A DNA stretch of 64,000 bases from Dolomedes plantarius (Eukaryota; Arthropoda; Arachnida; Araneae; Dolomedidae): the NCBI GenBank assembly GCA_907164885.2, contig OU015492.1:191647039-191711038 (forward strand), in the 5' to 3' direction. Made by a program: the position numbers and the translations under genes. This document shows, piece by piece, positions 46,008-58,207 of the stretch (position 1 is its first letter; every line of letters starts with the position of its first letter). Below the pieces are notes generated by a model that was not told where the DNA came from, made no database searches, and saw only the letters and a list, made by a program, of their open reading frames with translations.

Positions 46008-49000
46008 TACAAATTAGAATATACACGAACAGCAGCAAAGCTGGCACTCACATAGAAAATCTCTCCACTTTCAGACACAGCCGGATTGCATTTGGTGACA
46101 GCATTTCGCGCCACGAGCAACTTGTGTATAAAAATGTTTCCTCTTTTCAGTCAGAGTTTTTCTTAGCAGATATGCCTGAACTTGCCTCTAAAATAAAATT
46201 TATTGTTAAGTATCGATTGCTTTACGATCCTCTTAGTTAACTCATACGCAAACCTTTACGAATCACTCTATAGACACGTACATGAAAAGCTATAGATATA
46301 CTTTTGCAATTAATGTTGTTTTCTCGTATAAGCTCGTTTTCTCAGAGCTACATCTAGACAGGGTCTGTATACACCCAGAAAAATAGAACTTAGTGAGTTT
46401 TAATGCGTAATTGGATATTCATCAGTAATCTCTCTACACAGAATGCAAAAGCTGTTGAATCTTAGTGGGTAAAAATGACTGAAAAGTGGACAAAATGATG
46501 GTGGTCAAAGATGGTCGTTAACGATGGTGGTTGAATGATCAACAAAAACACCGGAAGGAGGTCTTTGCCTAACTCCCAGCTAAAGGTCAAAAACGATGTC
46601 ACGGAAACTGTTCAAAATCTCACAATTTGCCTTCTTCTGAACTCTGTCTATTCAGAAAGCATTTTGAAATAGTCTTACACCATTAATAACATTCCCGTGT
46701 TATAATATCAGTAATCAAGTTATTATTACTTCAATGAATGCTAAGCTATGTTTACTGGCATTACAGTCTCTGCAGTTTAACATTAGAAGATTGAAATTGC
46801 TTGGATCTCGCTTCACTATATTCTGATTAAATTGGTACATTATGATGTAAATTTGGCCATGTTTTAATGTTCCTAAAATTTATTTTGAAAATAAGGTATT
46901 TAAATTTGCAGCTTAAAAATCCTATTTACTGCCGCAGTTTTATCTATTTTATGGGATATCTCCTCATATGAACCATTACTCTGTCATGGAAGCTAGAGCT
47001 AAATATTTCATTTAATTTACTGCGTTACTCGCTTATAATCATTATGACATGGGAAAAATTAAATTAATGAGTTGATCTTTTTGTTTTTTATCTCTGAGTA
47101 ATATTTCAGTAAAAATTATACTTTTCACTCACTTTTTAATTATTTTTGTTGTCCGTTAAATAATGTAATATTCTCACAACAAATATACGTTATTTTACTT
47201 CGTGTACGAAACCCAAACATTTCAAGGATTTTATAAAAATATATGCAGACATATAACTAAGTTTAATTATGTTTTTGACGGACGTCACAAGATAATGAAG
47301 TACGAAGCTTTTCAGAAAAAATTACATTACGACGCGAGAAATATATTTTTGCTTTATCTGCGTTGTCTCTAGGCTCACACAGGGTCTCATTTATTTTAAA
47401 TGGCAGTAACATTTCAGAAAATTTTATATGGTTTCATTTCATATGGCTTTAATGAAATTTTTAGATGCAAAAAGTGTCTGTTATTTTAGGTGTCTCGTCA
47501 TAGGCGCATGATAAAAAGTTGTTCCGCCAACAATGTACTGCCCGGCATTGAATGCACTGTCGAGCGCTCTGTTATTTTAAGTGTATATAAAATAAAAATT
47601 ATCTGGAATTTTCTTAAAATCCTTTCTCAATGACATCACGTCAAAAGTATCAATTGTTCATTTTTAACCTTGTTACATACAGCATTTACTTTTTATGTGG
47701 AAGCAAATTCATGGCATTTCGTTTCCCTTAGTTTTTTGTACTTGATTAAGGAAAGTTTGAGGAGTTGCATTAGTTTACCGAACAGATACCTGTAAGAAAA
47801 TATGTTACTAGTTTTGGTATGAAGCAGGTGTTATATTTACACCTACGCGTATAAAATTATGTGTATGCATACTTTATGCACGTATATGATTATTCAAATC
47901 ATAGTTTTAATTGAAATGAAATCGTATCAGAAAATGCAGCGAAATTTGTTTTACTTAATTTCGTCAGCCTGGTAATCAATATTATCACATGTGTTTTCGA
48001 TTCTCCTCAAAAACATTAATTATTTTTCTCCCGACTGCCCTTCAAAGGTCAAAGTTTGGATTCCGATAGCTACACTAAAAGTTTGTGATTTACTTTAAGA
48101 TTAACAGTTGTACTGAAAGTGTAGCGGTACAGTACATACGAGAAAGCAATAGTTTTCGAGTTCGATTTCCGAGGTAGCTAGATACATGTACAGTTGAATG
48201 GGAAAAAAATAGAAAAGTTTTTCTGTCATTTGTTGTTTATAATATTGTTCCCCTAAACAAATGTTGCTGTTTAAAATTGGGAATAGGAGTCCTTAGGATC
48301 TAAGGCGGAAGTAGTTTTTTTTTAATTTTAATCATAAAAATATGTTATCAAAATGTACAAAATCAAATCAATCTTTTAAAATTATCAGAATCATACATAC
48401 AATCTATTATTTTTTTTAAATATTCGTTTGTATTCTCTTTGTGCAACTGTTGATCATTTTTGGCACAAAACTGTGTCGAATTTCCTTTAGATATTTTTCT
48501 TTGAAATAGGACATAATAGTACATGGACATGGATAATAGTTCGCAGCTAAGTTTGATCAATATGGGCGTAGACTGTATTTTGAATCAATAAATTTGTCAG
48601 CGGTTTTCAGTACAAATAACTAAAATTCATTTGATGCAATTTGTATTCAAACTTGAGTCTTTGAGATTTTTTCCAGCATTTTATTTCATTGATTCTATAT
48701 TGAAAGGCTACTATATCTTGTAACGCTGCCAAACCACGTACATCTGCAATATATCTCTCTCAGCTGCTATTATTGCCTTTATCCCATACATGTACTCTAA
48801 AAGTCCATGTACCTGTGGGAATTACTTGAACCTTATACCAGTACATAAGTTCTCTGGAGCGAAAACTGCCGGGTGGGTAAGGGGATAGCTAGAGGTATGC
48901 GATTAAATGAATTACTTGAACAATTCAGGCGGTATTTTTCTTCCATCTTTTATTAAGCCACGCCCTAGACTCCCACGAGACCACGCCCTACCATTGATAG

Positions 49001-49209
49001 TGAACTGTTCAAAAGAGGAATGATCCATCTCGGTTTACTTTCTTTACATTTGCATTTCTTTCTATATGCAGAGTATCTACAGTTAATACTAAAGAGTAAT
49101 GAATCATCAGAGTGTTTTTAAACTGTAAGCTTTTAAAGCATATTTGAGTCAGCAGAGCGTATTTATAAATAACTATAACATTTAGTTTTTTTCCTACACA
49201 TAGTGGGGA
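46008..49209. other. Long AT-rich interval without recognised genes
   Basis: About 3.2 kb. Apart from the SINE-like motif at 48118-48180 nothing could be assigned. A tandem pair of CCACGCCCTA lies at 48959-48991. Confidence 0.45.
48118..48180 (+). mobile_element. Possible tRNA-derived SINE remnant
   Basis: GTGTAGCGGTACAGTAC (A-box-like) is followed about 25 nt later by TTTTCGAGTTCGATTTCC (B-box-like), a spacing compatible with a tRNA-derived promoter. The B-box region resembles one at 2246-2262. No tail or target duplication was found. A tRNA gene is unlikely, since no acceptor-stem pairing is evident. Confidence 0.35.
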
Positions 49210-49633
49210 ATTGGCATGAAATACTGTTCTATATTTCGTAGATGATCAGAATAATAAAGGAGAGAGTCTTAAAAAAAAAGAAAAAAAATTGAAGAAACAG
49301 TTTTTTTTTTTTTGGTTGTTATTGTTGTTGTTGTTTTGTTTGTTTGTTTGTTTTTTAAATCCAGAACCAAGTTTTTATTTTCGAATTTTACCTAGGATTC
49401 AGGAATTTAATGTTTTTAGTAGATACTGAAAGTAGATACGACAGGAAATTAACACAGCATAATTTCCGTTTACGTCCCTCGTTTATTTCTCTTTTAAAAA
49501 AGTTCTATTCTCTTGAAAAAATAAATTATTAACACATGCCATTTTACTCCCTTTTATAAAGTCACAATGAAAATAAACTTTACAGCTTTTAAAAAACCCA
49601 ACATATATATATATTGGCATGAAATACTGTTCT
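49210..49633 (+). repeat. Segment bounded by a perfect 21-bp direct repeat
   Basis: ATTGGCATGAAATACTGTTC plus T occurs at 49210-49230 and again at 49613-49633. Between them lie about 380 bp containing A-rich and T-rich runs and a (GTT)n/(GTTT)n stretch (49312-49350). A long perfect target-site duplication around a retroposed insertion is one explanation, a simple local duplication another. Confidence 0.6.
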
Positions 49634-49677
49634 TATATGAACTTGTTCTTTCATACTACAACTTATATGACAAATAA

Positions 49678-49679
<2 letters not shown>

Positions 49680-49763
<84 letters not shown>
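49680..49763. repeat. Palindromic simple repeat (AAAT)n(AT)n(TTTA)n
   Basis: AAATAAATAAATATAT...ATATTTATTTATTTATTT followed by a T run of about 18. The whole tract is self-complementary. The same architecture appears inside Helitron copy D (51198-51258). Confidence 0.9.
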
Positions 49764-49764
<1 letters not shown>

Positions 49765-50660
49765 TATATGTGTGTCACGCTGCTTACAGCGCATACCCAT
49801 TATCTAATTAATAAATCAAAAATTAGTCAACAAAGTAGGCCTGTGGCAAAGAACTGTGGCTTAAGACATTTAAAAACTTTATCAATTAACAAAATTAAAA
49901 ATCCACTTAACCCAGCTAAATCGCCTTTTCCCTCAAACTCTCAGCCCAAGACAGACGCATCCGCAGCAAACGGCTATCGTCCCCAATCTAAGTCTTTGTT
50001 CTCTTCATGTGTTATGCAATAGCGTGGGAGCGAAAAACATCTCACGATGATATGGCGTCACTGGTGACTCAGCCATCACGCGCCTTTGACTGTTCGAGAT
50101 TGCATCAGTCTGAGCACGTGGGAGCAATTAATTATCGATGACCATGAACTCTCCGCTGCGAAAAACAACCTACTTCCTGAATTGGAAAAAGCTAGAATTT
50201 CTAATAGGAAATTACCGTTTAACGCCAATTTGCCTAATTTTAACCCTAATTAATATAGTTTAATATAGTTCACGTTCCTAGCATTAATAAATATATATGA
50301 ATTGATGCACATTTTAAGCTAACCCGGAAATTCTGTTTCCAGTTCCCATTAATTCTGAAATTTAATAATATCCCTTCTTTGGTATAAATTACCTAATTCA
50401 TTTAAAGTTAACCCTAGTCTCCCGTTTTCATGTTATATGACAACTCAGCTAAAAAAAATTTAAATGTCGCTTTCTATCTACTGGGACATCTCTTCCGATT
50501 TATTGCTTCAATCAGTTTCAACGTCATCCCACAACGGATGTAATAGATGTCTCCAATTTTCGCAAACAGCCACGATGTTCGCTAGTCTACAGTAAGAGAA
50601 AGATTTATCCCTGAGTAAAAATATCTGCGTTGCGTCTTCACCTTCTAATTATACGAGGTT
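49764..50660. other. Less AT-rich block, possible LTR-like relic
   Basis: The segment starts after TGTGTGTCACGCTGCTTACA and is clearly less AT-rich than its flanks up to about 50180. Start and composition recall retrotransposon LTRs that open TGTCACG, but no partner LTR, end motif or target duplication was found. The 84-codon plus frame (49768-50022) has no family signal. Confidence 0.25.
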
Positions 50661-51119
50661 TTTATAATTGAACCAAATTTTAGGATAAATTTAAGTATGT
50701 AGTTTATCTAAATTTCCGTAACTTGTAAAGATGCGGAATTTAATCTCAATATTATAGAAGGCCTATATTCATCAAATTCTCTGGATTTTAATAGCATGTT
50801 TTTGATTATGTAAATCATTAAGAACCAATAGCTGACATTCATTATTAATTCCTGGATAATGAGGTCATAAATTTAAAAAAAAAATTACTCTATAGCATTA
50901 AGAACTGTTATATGGAAATACGTAAATTAATGTACGAGTACACCATCAATGAAGCTATTTAAATGATTAATTTTAATCTTATTTTTATACAGGTTAGTTT
51001 ATTATTGAATCACAAAGAAACATACTATATAGTACGCAAATACTCGTACAAAAGAAAAAAGCCCAAAAACATTTATAAAAAATAAAAGTAAAAAACAGTT
51101 TACAAAATATATAAGAAAA
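50661..51119. other. AT-rich spacer, nothing recognised
   Basis: About 460 bp, no recognised feature. Confidence 0.5.
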
Positions 51120-51925
51120 CTAGCTGAATACCCGTGTTTCGCTACGGAGTACATTCAAATTAAATACAACAGTCAACGTATGATTTAATGCAAAAAAAAA
51201 AAATAATAATAATAAATAAATAAATATATATATATATTTATTTATTTATTTATTTAATATTTATTTATAAAAAAAATCTTAATGGATATTTTTATAGGTA
51301 AAGTAATGTAGAAGAAAATATTCATGATAGTTGCATTTATTCAAATTAAATACAATGGCCAATGTATGCAATTAATTTTTATGTTTAATATCCATAAAAT
51401 ATACTAATTTGAATTAAATTCATTTAAAACTTCCATATCAATTAGTATAATGCTTAAATATTATCTCTTACCGTATTTTAATATTTTTTGTCAATTTATT
51501 TCGTTGTTATGCACGTGACGCAAAATCAATTTAAAGTTTCACAAAAAGAAAAGAAACCACGTGATCAGCATTTAATAAATTAAATTCTAAAAATTAATAT
51601 TTAAAAATGCACCAAAGATCAAAAAATGAAGGTAAAGATTCGAAAAAGATTTCCTTTTAAAGGAATTTTTATGATCTTTCTCATGATATAAATTTTATAA
51701 CCCTCAGATTATTATTTTAAATGCGAACTTTAAAAATGTTACAAAAACAGCTTAAAAATTTAATTTAAAAAAACTCTAAGAAGAATTTTTCAAAACTCTT
51801 TCTTAGTGCACCCCTACACTATAAGAAGAATCGCCATGCAACATTTCAGTCCTGTAGGTTCCAGCGGTTTGGTGTGTGCGTTATCTGTCAGTTAGTCAGT
51901 CACGGAACTGTTTTATATATTTAGA
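51120..51925 (-). mobile_element. Helitron-derived element, copy D (both ends present)
   Basis: An 806-bp minus-strand element. The plus strand opens CTAGCTGAATACCCGTGTTT, the 3' terminus with its CCGT/ACGG hairpin (8-nt loop), and closes with a TATATATTTAGA run, the 5' TC end. T follows the CTAG end on the element strand; the base before TC is G instead of the usual A. A simple-repeat tract fills the centre. No helicase coding. Very similar to copies A and B over the 5' 450 bp. Confidence 0.85.
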
Positions 51926-54900
51926 CAAGAAAGAGCTAAGAGATGACTACAGTGAAATAGATGTACTTAGGATTCCAATGTAATGGGTGTTACGCATTCG
52001 TCAAATGAACTATAAACAACAAATTGACTGAGTTAAAAAAACAATAAATATAGTTCTTTGGGACCGAAATGATTAAAATGGCTTTACAGAGAGCCTCAAA
52101 AACTCTTTATGAATTTAAAGATTCATACAAAAAATATATAAACTTGTTTTTTCAAAAAGATTCTGCTACTTACTTTAAGTAATTTTTTGTTTCGTTAAGT
52201 TATCACTCGTCAGTATGTGAACCCTTCCTTACTTGGGATATATCTAGGTAATAATTAACTTATTTCCATATGATGAATTTTGTGAGAGGAAATCGAACAG
52301 CATAAATTAAGAGATATTTAATTTACCTTCATTTTTTTTTACACGGGAAAATAAGACAATGTTTAGTAAAAAGTAAAGAAAGTTGAACAACTAAAAACTG
52401 GATAAAGTGTTGCATTCTGTCACGTAATCTATTTGAGAATATACTTAGACAGAGAAAAATTGATTATACTCATGTATTCCCCATAACCAAATGATCGTTT
52501 CTTTTATGTACTCTAACTGTACAAAAGAAAGTAAAGGTTTTTAAAGTAAGTTAGCAAAATCTAAAAATATCATGTTTTTATCCCTTATTAATATTTTACA
52601 TAAACTTTAAAAACTTCTCAACGGTGTTTAGTTAATTCTGTATTAGAAGAATAGAAAAATGTTTTACTTCATAGATTTAAATATTTTTATTCTAGAGAAA
52701 CATATGTGATAATAAACGAACTCTATCTAATGTCTACTAACATCTATTCCAGACCCAAAATTCATGATATTTCACACTCATTGAACTACTGAGCTTAATT
52801 TTAAAAAGACGCAAAAGAAGTTATTAGACTGAAACGTGGAAAACGCTCTATTTTAAGGACAGTTGATTGTTTTTAAATACAGCTTAGTCAGTTTTGCATT
52901 ACTCGTATACTATCAGTAAAAGTGTATACTGTAGCCTCATGTTTCACTCTTAAAGCTAGATTTTCAATTTTAACAAATTGAGAATGATTAATTAAAATAT
53001 TAGCATAAATATGTAACAAAGGAAAAATTTAGTCATCGAATATGCTGGATTTATGCAACTATAAATCTTTACTTATTGCTTGAGAGAATACTAGATTTTG
53101 CTCTTATACTTGATAAATGATTCTCAATTTCAAACGTTTCTTTCCCTGGAACCGTATTTAATTAATTTCATCAAGAAATAATTTAACCCCATTTTAGAAC
53201 TCGTGATAAATATGTGAGAACGGTATAAGAGTATTTAGAGTACCTGTTTTTAATTAAAAGTCCTGGTGACGAGGCAAGAATGTAATGCATCTACTTTTAT
53301 GGCTCATTATTTTGATTAAGACACCGCAGTTTATAAAGTAGGTTGCTTTTTCCATAACTCTCTCGGAGATAGCTGAATAAATTTCATGTCCCTGTGAAAT
53401 TTCATTAACATCATGTAGAAGCTTATAGATTAAATATAAATACGCATGCCATGTAATGATATTACGTGTACACTAAACTGTCAGGTTTTTAATAATCTAT
53501 ATATGTGCTTAAGTTTGAAACACTTTCTGGTCACGCAACGCAGTCCTTAATTATGTTTCATTCATATCATTTTAAAAGAAAATAATTCTGAATAGATGAA
53601 TTTTATTTCATAACTTGTGCGCAATATTTTGAGGGATTTATGTCATACATTTTCAAGGCAATTAATGTACGTGTCCTACCTGCATGATTTTTATTAGATA
53701 ATCGGACTATTTTGCGTTTCCAAGGAAATTTCTTTAGTAAGAAAAGGGTACATCTTGTTTGTTATTTACACTGAAAATCAGCACAAATGCTATAGCGAGC
53801 AGTTCATCACATGTCCTTGAAGCACTACTCCATCCCACACTACTCCATCAAGTGAGATAAAACTTCTCACAGCTGTAGCGCTCGCGAAAGACGTTTCTCG
53901 AGCGCTACAGCAAACCGTGATTTTTTGCTGCTTTGGGACTGTCGAAGTCAAAAACGTGCACACGAAAAGTAGTCTAAAGACTGGTGTTGTGACTGCATTA
54001 TATGAACCTCGAAAAAAATGGTAAGAACCCTTTAGAAACGACGAAATGGATCAACTGTGCGGCTGATTTCTCGTCAATAGTGGGAAACAAGGCTACTGTC
54101 AGAATTTCCTCAGACTCCACGAGCAGACCAATTCAGTTGAACCTCATTACTCTAACGGTATCCCAAGGACTAGTTTATAAAGAAATGTTTACCCTTTTAT
54201 CATAAAATAGCCAACTACCTAAATAGAAGTGAAAGTTTTCGAAACGAGTGTATCATCGAACCTCAAGCAACAAACAGATTAGGATGTATAAAGTACGAGG
54301 ATGAGGAAATTGTGGATACTCAGACCTCGGTAAGTGGGTTACATATATTGGAAATGTCAATATACAACACGTCCTTAGAATTTTTCCAACTGTATTTCCC
54401 GCCATCAATCGTTTGGAGACACAATCTTCCTGTAAGATGTTATCAAATTACATATTGCACGCTTCCCTACTGCTCAGTTTAGCCAAAATTAAGTTCATAT
54501 CCGAGAATGAGAGCCAAATTCACCCAATCTCAATGTAATAGTCTTTTTCATCCTCAAGAAATGTGGTCAAAAACACAAGCTTTGATCACAGATACTAAAT
54601 ACAATTCTGCAGGAAAGGAGTATCAATATTTCTCAAAATTTTTGTCAGAAGGTAAATCGATGCCTAGGTAAGTTATTGATGTTTATGTCACAAAAGGACT
54701 TACGAAGTGGTGATTGTAAGTGAGAACTCGTAACGATTAATGTCCTAGCTTTGGTTGAACGCTCCCTCGCATGTGTATAATTGCTAATAACAATGTTCGT
54801 AGAAAATATTCCTTCTAAACAATTGCTCAACTGGAGTTCTTTGCTTTTTAAACAAATTTCTTGATTAACGAATACTAGTTCAGTTTTACCATTTAGAATA

Positions 54901-55107
54901 ATAATGTAAAGAGTACGCATTTAATAACTCGTTGAAAGTGTATTTCAAAGTGTTTATATCTGTAATAAACATTAGTAAACTTGATAAATTTGTATATAGA
55001 TTTCAGAAATATTTTTAACGTATGCATGACATGTACATATTATGACTCACAATGACTACGATTTTAATATATTAAAATACATATAGAAATGTTTCTCTGT
55101 TTTTCAG
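51926..55107. other. AT-rich interval upstream of the exchanger exon
   Basis: About 3.2 kb. No gene recognised. It contains a 13-bp hairpin (53872-53911) and a strong splice-donor-like AAAATG|GTAAGAACC at 54017-54018, which could mark an upstream untranslated exon of the exchanger gene; that is speculation. The 60-90-codon frames here show no motifs. Confidence 0.4.
53872..53911. repeat. Perfect 13-bp GC-rich hairpin
   Basis: GCTGTAGCGCTCG and its exact complement are separated by 14 nt. Unusual GC content for this region. It is preceded by a direct repeat of ACACTACTCCATC-type sequence (about 53823-53850). Confidence 0.85.
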
Positions 55108-55374
55108 AATGGAAAAGTTCAGGAGAGAAGAAAAGAACATCAAAGAATTACATAACCTTAATTTAATAAGGAGACGATCGTTACTAGTAAACTAGCAACA
55201 TAGCTGAAGTGACTTGTGAACAATATCCCCCATGGACACCTCAGACGAGACTGAGACTAACCTACCTATAGGTCGCTTAATTTAACATCTTATATTAATC
55301 TCAAAGCATTGTTCTGCCTTATTCATATATAAATATATATATAAATATAAGTATACTAGAAGAAAATTTGTAAA
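55108..55374 (+). other. Candidate 5' UTR of the exchanger exon
   Basis: A pyrimidine-rich acceptor CTCTGTTTTTCAG ends at 55107. From there to the ATG at 55375 the sequence can be read as untranslated exon. It contains an upstream ATG at 55109 with a short frame that stops before the main start. Alternatively transcription may start within this stretch; a TATATAAATATAAG run lies 20-50 bp before the ATG. Confidence 0.4.
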
Positions 55375-56220
55375 ATGGTGTACGCTTCAAATCAAAACAA
55401 ACAGGGGGTAAGGGTTAGAAGGCGGTCGTTCTTCAAGCGATTTTATAAACGGCGATGGAGGAACCCAGCCCTTGTTTTCTTGTCTACTCTGTTCGTGATC
55501 GGCTATTTCTCCATGGGCCAAATTACAGCCTTGGGAACACTTCTGACGAGAATATCCTTGCGTCCGTGTCCCGATAAATCGACTTCCTTAATATCAAATT
55601 TCGGGCGACATCTGCTGTCAGAGGCCACCAACAAGACGGCCCAGTTTCCCGAGGACCTTTTCACCTTGGAGCAACGGCAACACGGTGCTGTCATATTTCA
55701 TGTATTAGGCCTAGTTTATATGTTCGTTGCTTTGGCTATAGTCTGTGACGAATTCTTTGTACCATCTCTTGACGTAATAACTGAAAAAACTGGAATTTCA
55801 GAAGACGTCGCTGGTGCCACTTTTATGGCTGCCGGCGGCAGTGCCCCAGAGCTCTTTACCAGCATAATAGGCGTTTTCATCAGCTACGACGACGTCGGCA
55901 TCGGTACTATAGTCGGATCTGCTGTTTTCAACATCTTGTTCGTCATTTCCATGTGCGCCATTTTCAGCAGGACTGTGCTAGAACTGACATGGTGGCCCCT
56001 CTTCCGTGACGTCACCTTCTACGCCATAATTCTCATCCTCCTCATGACATTCTTCCAGGACAATGTTATCTATTGGTGGGAAGCTCTCGTTCTGTTATCT
56101 TGCTATGGCTTTTATGTCACCTTCATGAAATTCAATTCACAGTGCGAAAAATTCATCAAGAAAATTGTGAATCGAAATAAAGTTACTCGAGTAGGAAGTG
56201 CCGATAAGCTTATGCCTCAC
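55375..56220 (+). CDS. K+-dependent Na+/Ca2+ exchanger, N-terminal coding exon (partial)
   Basis: Codes for 282 residues, then a GTGAGT donor at 56221 (phase 0); the open frame running on to 56289 is intronic. The family (SLC24/NCKX) extrudes Ca2+ with K+ in exchange for Na+ across the plasma membrane. A basic N-terminus (residues 13-29) precedes a hydrophobic segment (31-50) and an extracellular stretch with a possible N-glycosylation site NKT (86-88). The family signature [14 protein letters not shown] (91-104) follows, then a membrane segment (105-124) ending in [15 protein letters not shown]. The alpha-1 repeat, [20 protein letters not shown] (143-162) through [17 protein letters not shown] (175-191), holds the ion-binding Glu159 in SAPEL. 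Further membrane segments span 213-226 and 235-250, before the start of the cytosolic loop (K/R-rich, 259-272). The alpha-2 repeat must lie on later exons outside the window. Closest to NCKX1/2 and insect Nckx30C-type proteins. GC-richer than its surroundings. Confidence 0.93.
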
Positions 56221-58207
56221 GTGAGTACAAATGCATTATTTAAATTTCTAATTAAATATTTTTTTATTGATAAATGTCAAATAATATAATTCAAAATATT
56301 TTAGACCCCACAACCGCTTTTTTCTCCTTAGACATCTCATGCAAATTAAAAAATATGTTCAAGGATAAAACTAAAACCAATCTCTCTGAAACACATCGTA
56401 GATTTGTAAAGTGATATCCCACTAAAGTCTCTTTATAAAGTCTTCAAGTTCACAGAAAATCAGGAAATGAAAATTTTTCATAAACCAAGTGTTAGTCTCC
56501 CAGATTCTGTAAATAGGAAATACCTGCAAATTTTACTGTCTTAGTTATTGATTAAATGCACATTTGAGGAAAAACTTGTTACGTAACCAGTTTTCTCTCA
56601 AATGTGCTATCGAGTAAACTACACAAAAATTTCTGCGTTCAATTTTTTTTCACCTTCAAGAAGACAAAATTTGTTGCTTTGGAACCTGCGTAATCGTACA
56701 CTAGGGCTGCAGGTTTAAATAAAAGAAAGAAAAAGTATGTTTAGGACATGTATATAGGTAGACAAGTGTGAACAGGAGTAACATATATGATCAATAAATT
56801 TACCTTTTAATACATTGCTATTAGTCAATCAGTCTTTTCCTCAACGTCCAGTATTAGGTTCAAAATAGAATTGCATCATAACCTTACCAAAATAAACAAG
56901 TTGCTAAGCAAAATATTAATGATTCAGCAATGTTTTAAACGTATTTCAACTCGCACTTCCCAGCATGTTTAATGTTTTCCACCATCTAGCATTTCTGTTT
57001 GAAATTTATTGATATAACATGTGAAGCACGGTGCCTCGAGAATTTTTCATTTCACTTTCCTTGAAACTGTTTGATAAATTAGCTTGTCGTTCGGTAATTT
57101 TTTTACCGACTATCAAACTGACAAGATAAGTAACTTTACGCATATCGTTAAACTACCTTTCATAAATTTAAAGCACTCTGGCGTATATTTTGTATAAGTA
57201 GCGTTTAAAGGTAGTTGGCATACGTTGGAATGTTAATAAGGCATTATAAATGAAAATATATTGAAATATTTATAGTTTTAACGAATTGTAGTGTAAAAAA
57301 TAAACGTTGAAATCATTCACAGTTTTCGCTTAATGAGATATGAAGTTACTATGCAGATGTGTGCAGCTTAATATTATGTTCAAAAAATAGTCAAAGACCA
57401 ATATTATTAAACGAGGACTGATCCAAAAATTAATTAAAGTGAAAATTATATCATATTAGTACATTCTTTGAAATTCTAATATTATTTACAACATTCTAAT
57501 TAGATATTTTTATTGCACTGTTATAATGTAGTCAAATTATTCCTTAGTGTTTTTAATTAATTAATGATAAAAGTTTTCTTCTAATGCTTTCGTATGCTTG
57601 AAATATCTGAGACACTTTTATCACTTTTGAGAGTCAATATAGATTAGAATGCAAAATATGCATACTTGTAACTTCAAAATTTATTAGTAGTACTATGGCA
57701 TTTGCATAAAACGCCTTTTGTCTCAAATGAAGCTCACCACTAGCGTAATATAATATAATACTAACTGGTATTTTGCGAATTATGTTGCGGTATGTTTGTG
57801 CGTTATGTTGCCTGTACGCATGTTTCTAACATATTGTATGCCCAAACTGCTAACATGCTCGAACGATTATCTCATGGTTTTGTTCGGCAAAGAATACTTA
57901 GTGAAACAAACAAAAAAAAAATGTGTATGCAAATAATCAAGAAATTCAAAAATCGTTTCACATAAAAGGTCTAATAATATATGAATTAATATTCATTTCG
58001 AATTCATAAAACCCTCTCCACTTCATTCTGTTTCCAGAAACTGAGCTAAGACTACTTACAGAGAACTCTGCAGGACAATTCGTCAACAAGAGCGTCTTAA
58101 ATTCTACACCAGAACGTTTAAATGGATGCCAAATTCTGCAGCAGAGCTAAGATTATTAAATATCTTTTGCATAAATTGAATAATCATACGATTTTTTTTA
58201 ATTTAAT
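56221..58207 (+). other. Start of a long intron of the exchanger gene
   Basis: It begins with donor GTGAGTACAA. No further exchanger exon is recognisable to the window end, so at least 7.8 kb of intron is inferred. This part is AT-rich with a partly paired region around 57085-57125 (CGGTAA...TTACCG). No gene or complete transposon seen. Confidence 0.55.

Noticed and set aside
56221..56289. Continuation of the exchanger protein by 22 residues to a stop
   Set aside because: Family homology stops before the GTGAGT donor and the extra residues are AT-rich intron; the alpha-2 half is needed for function.
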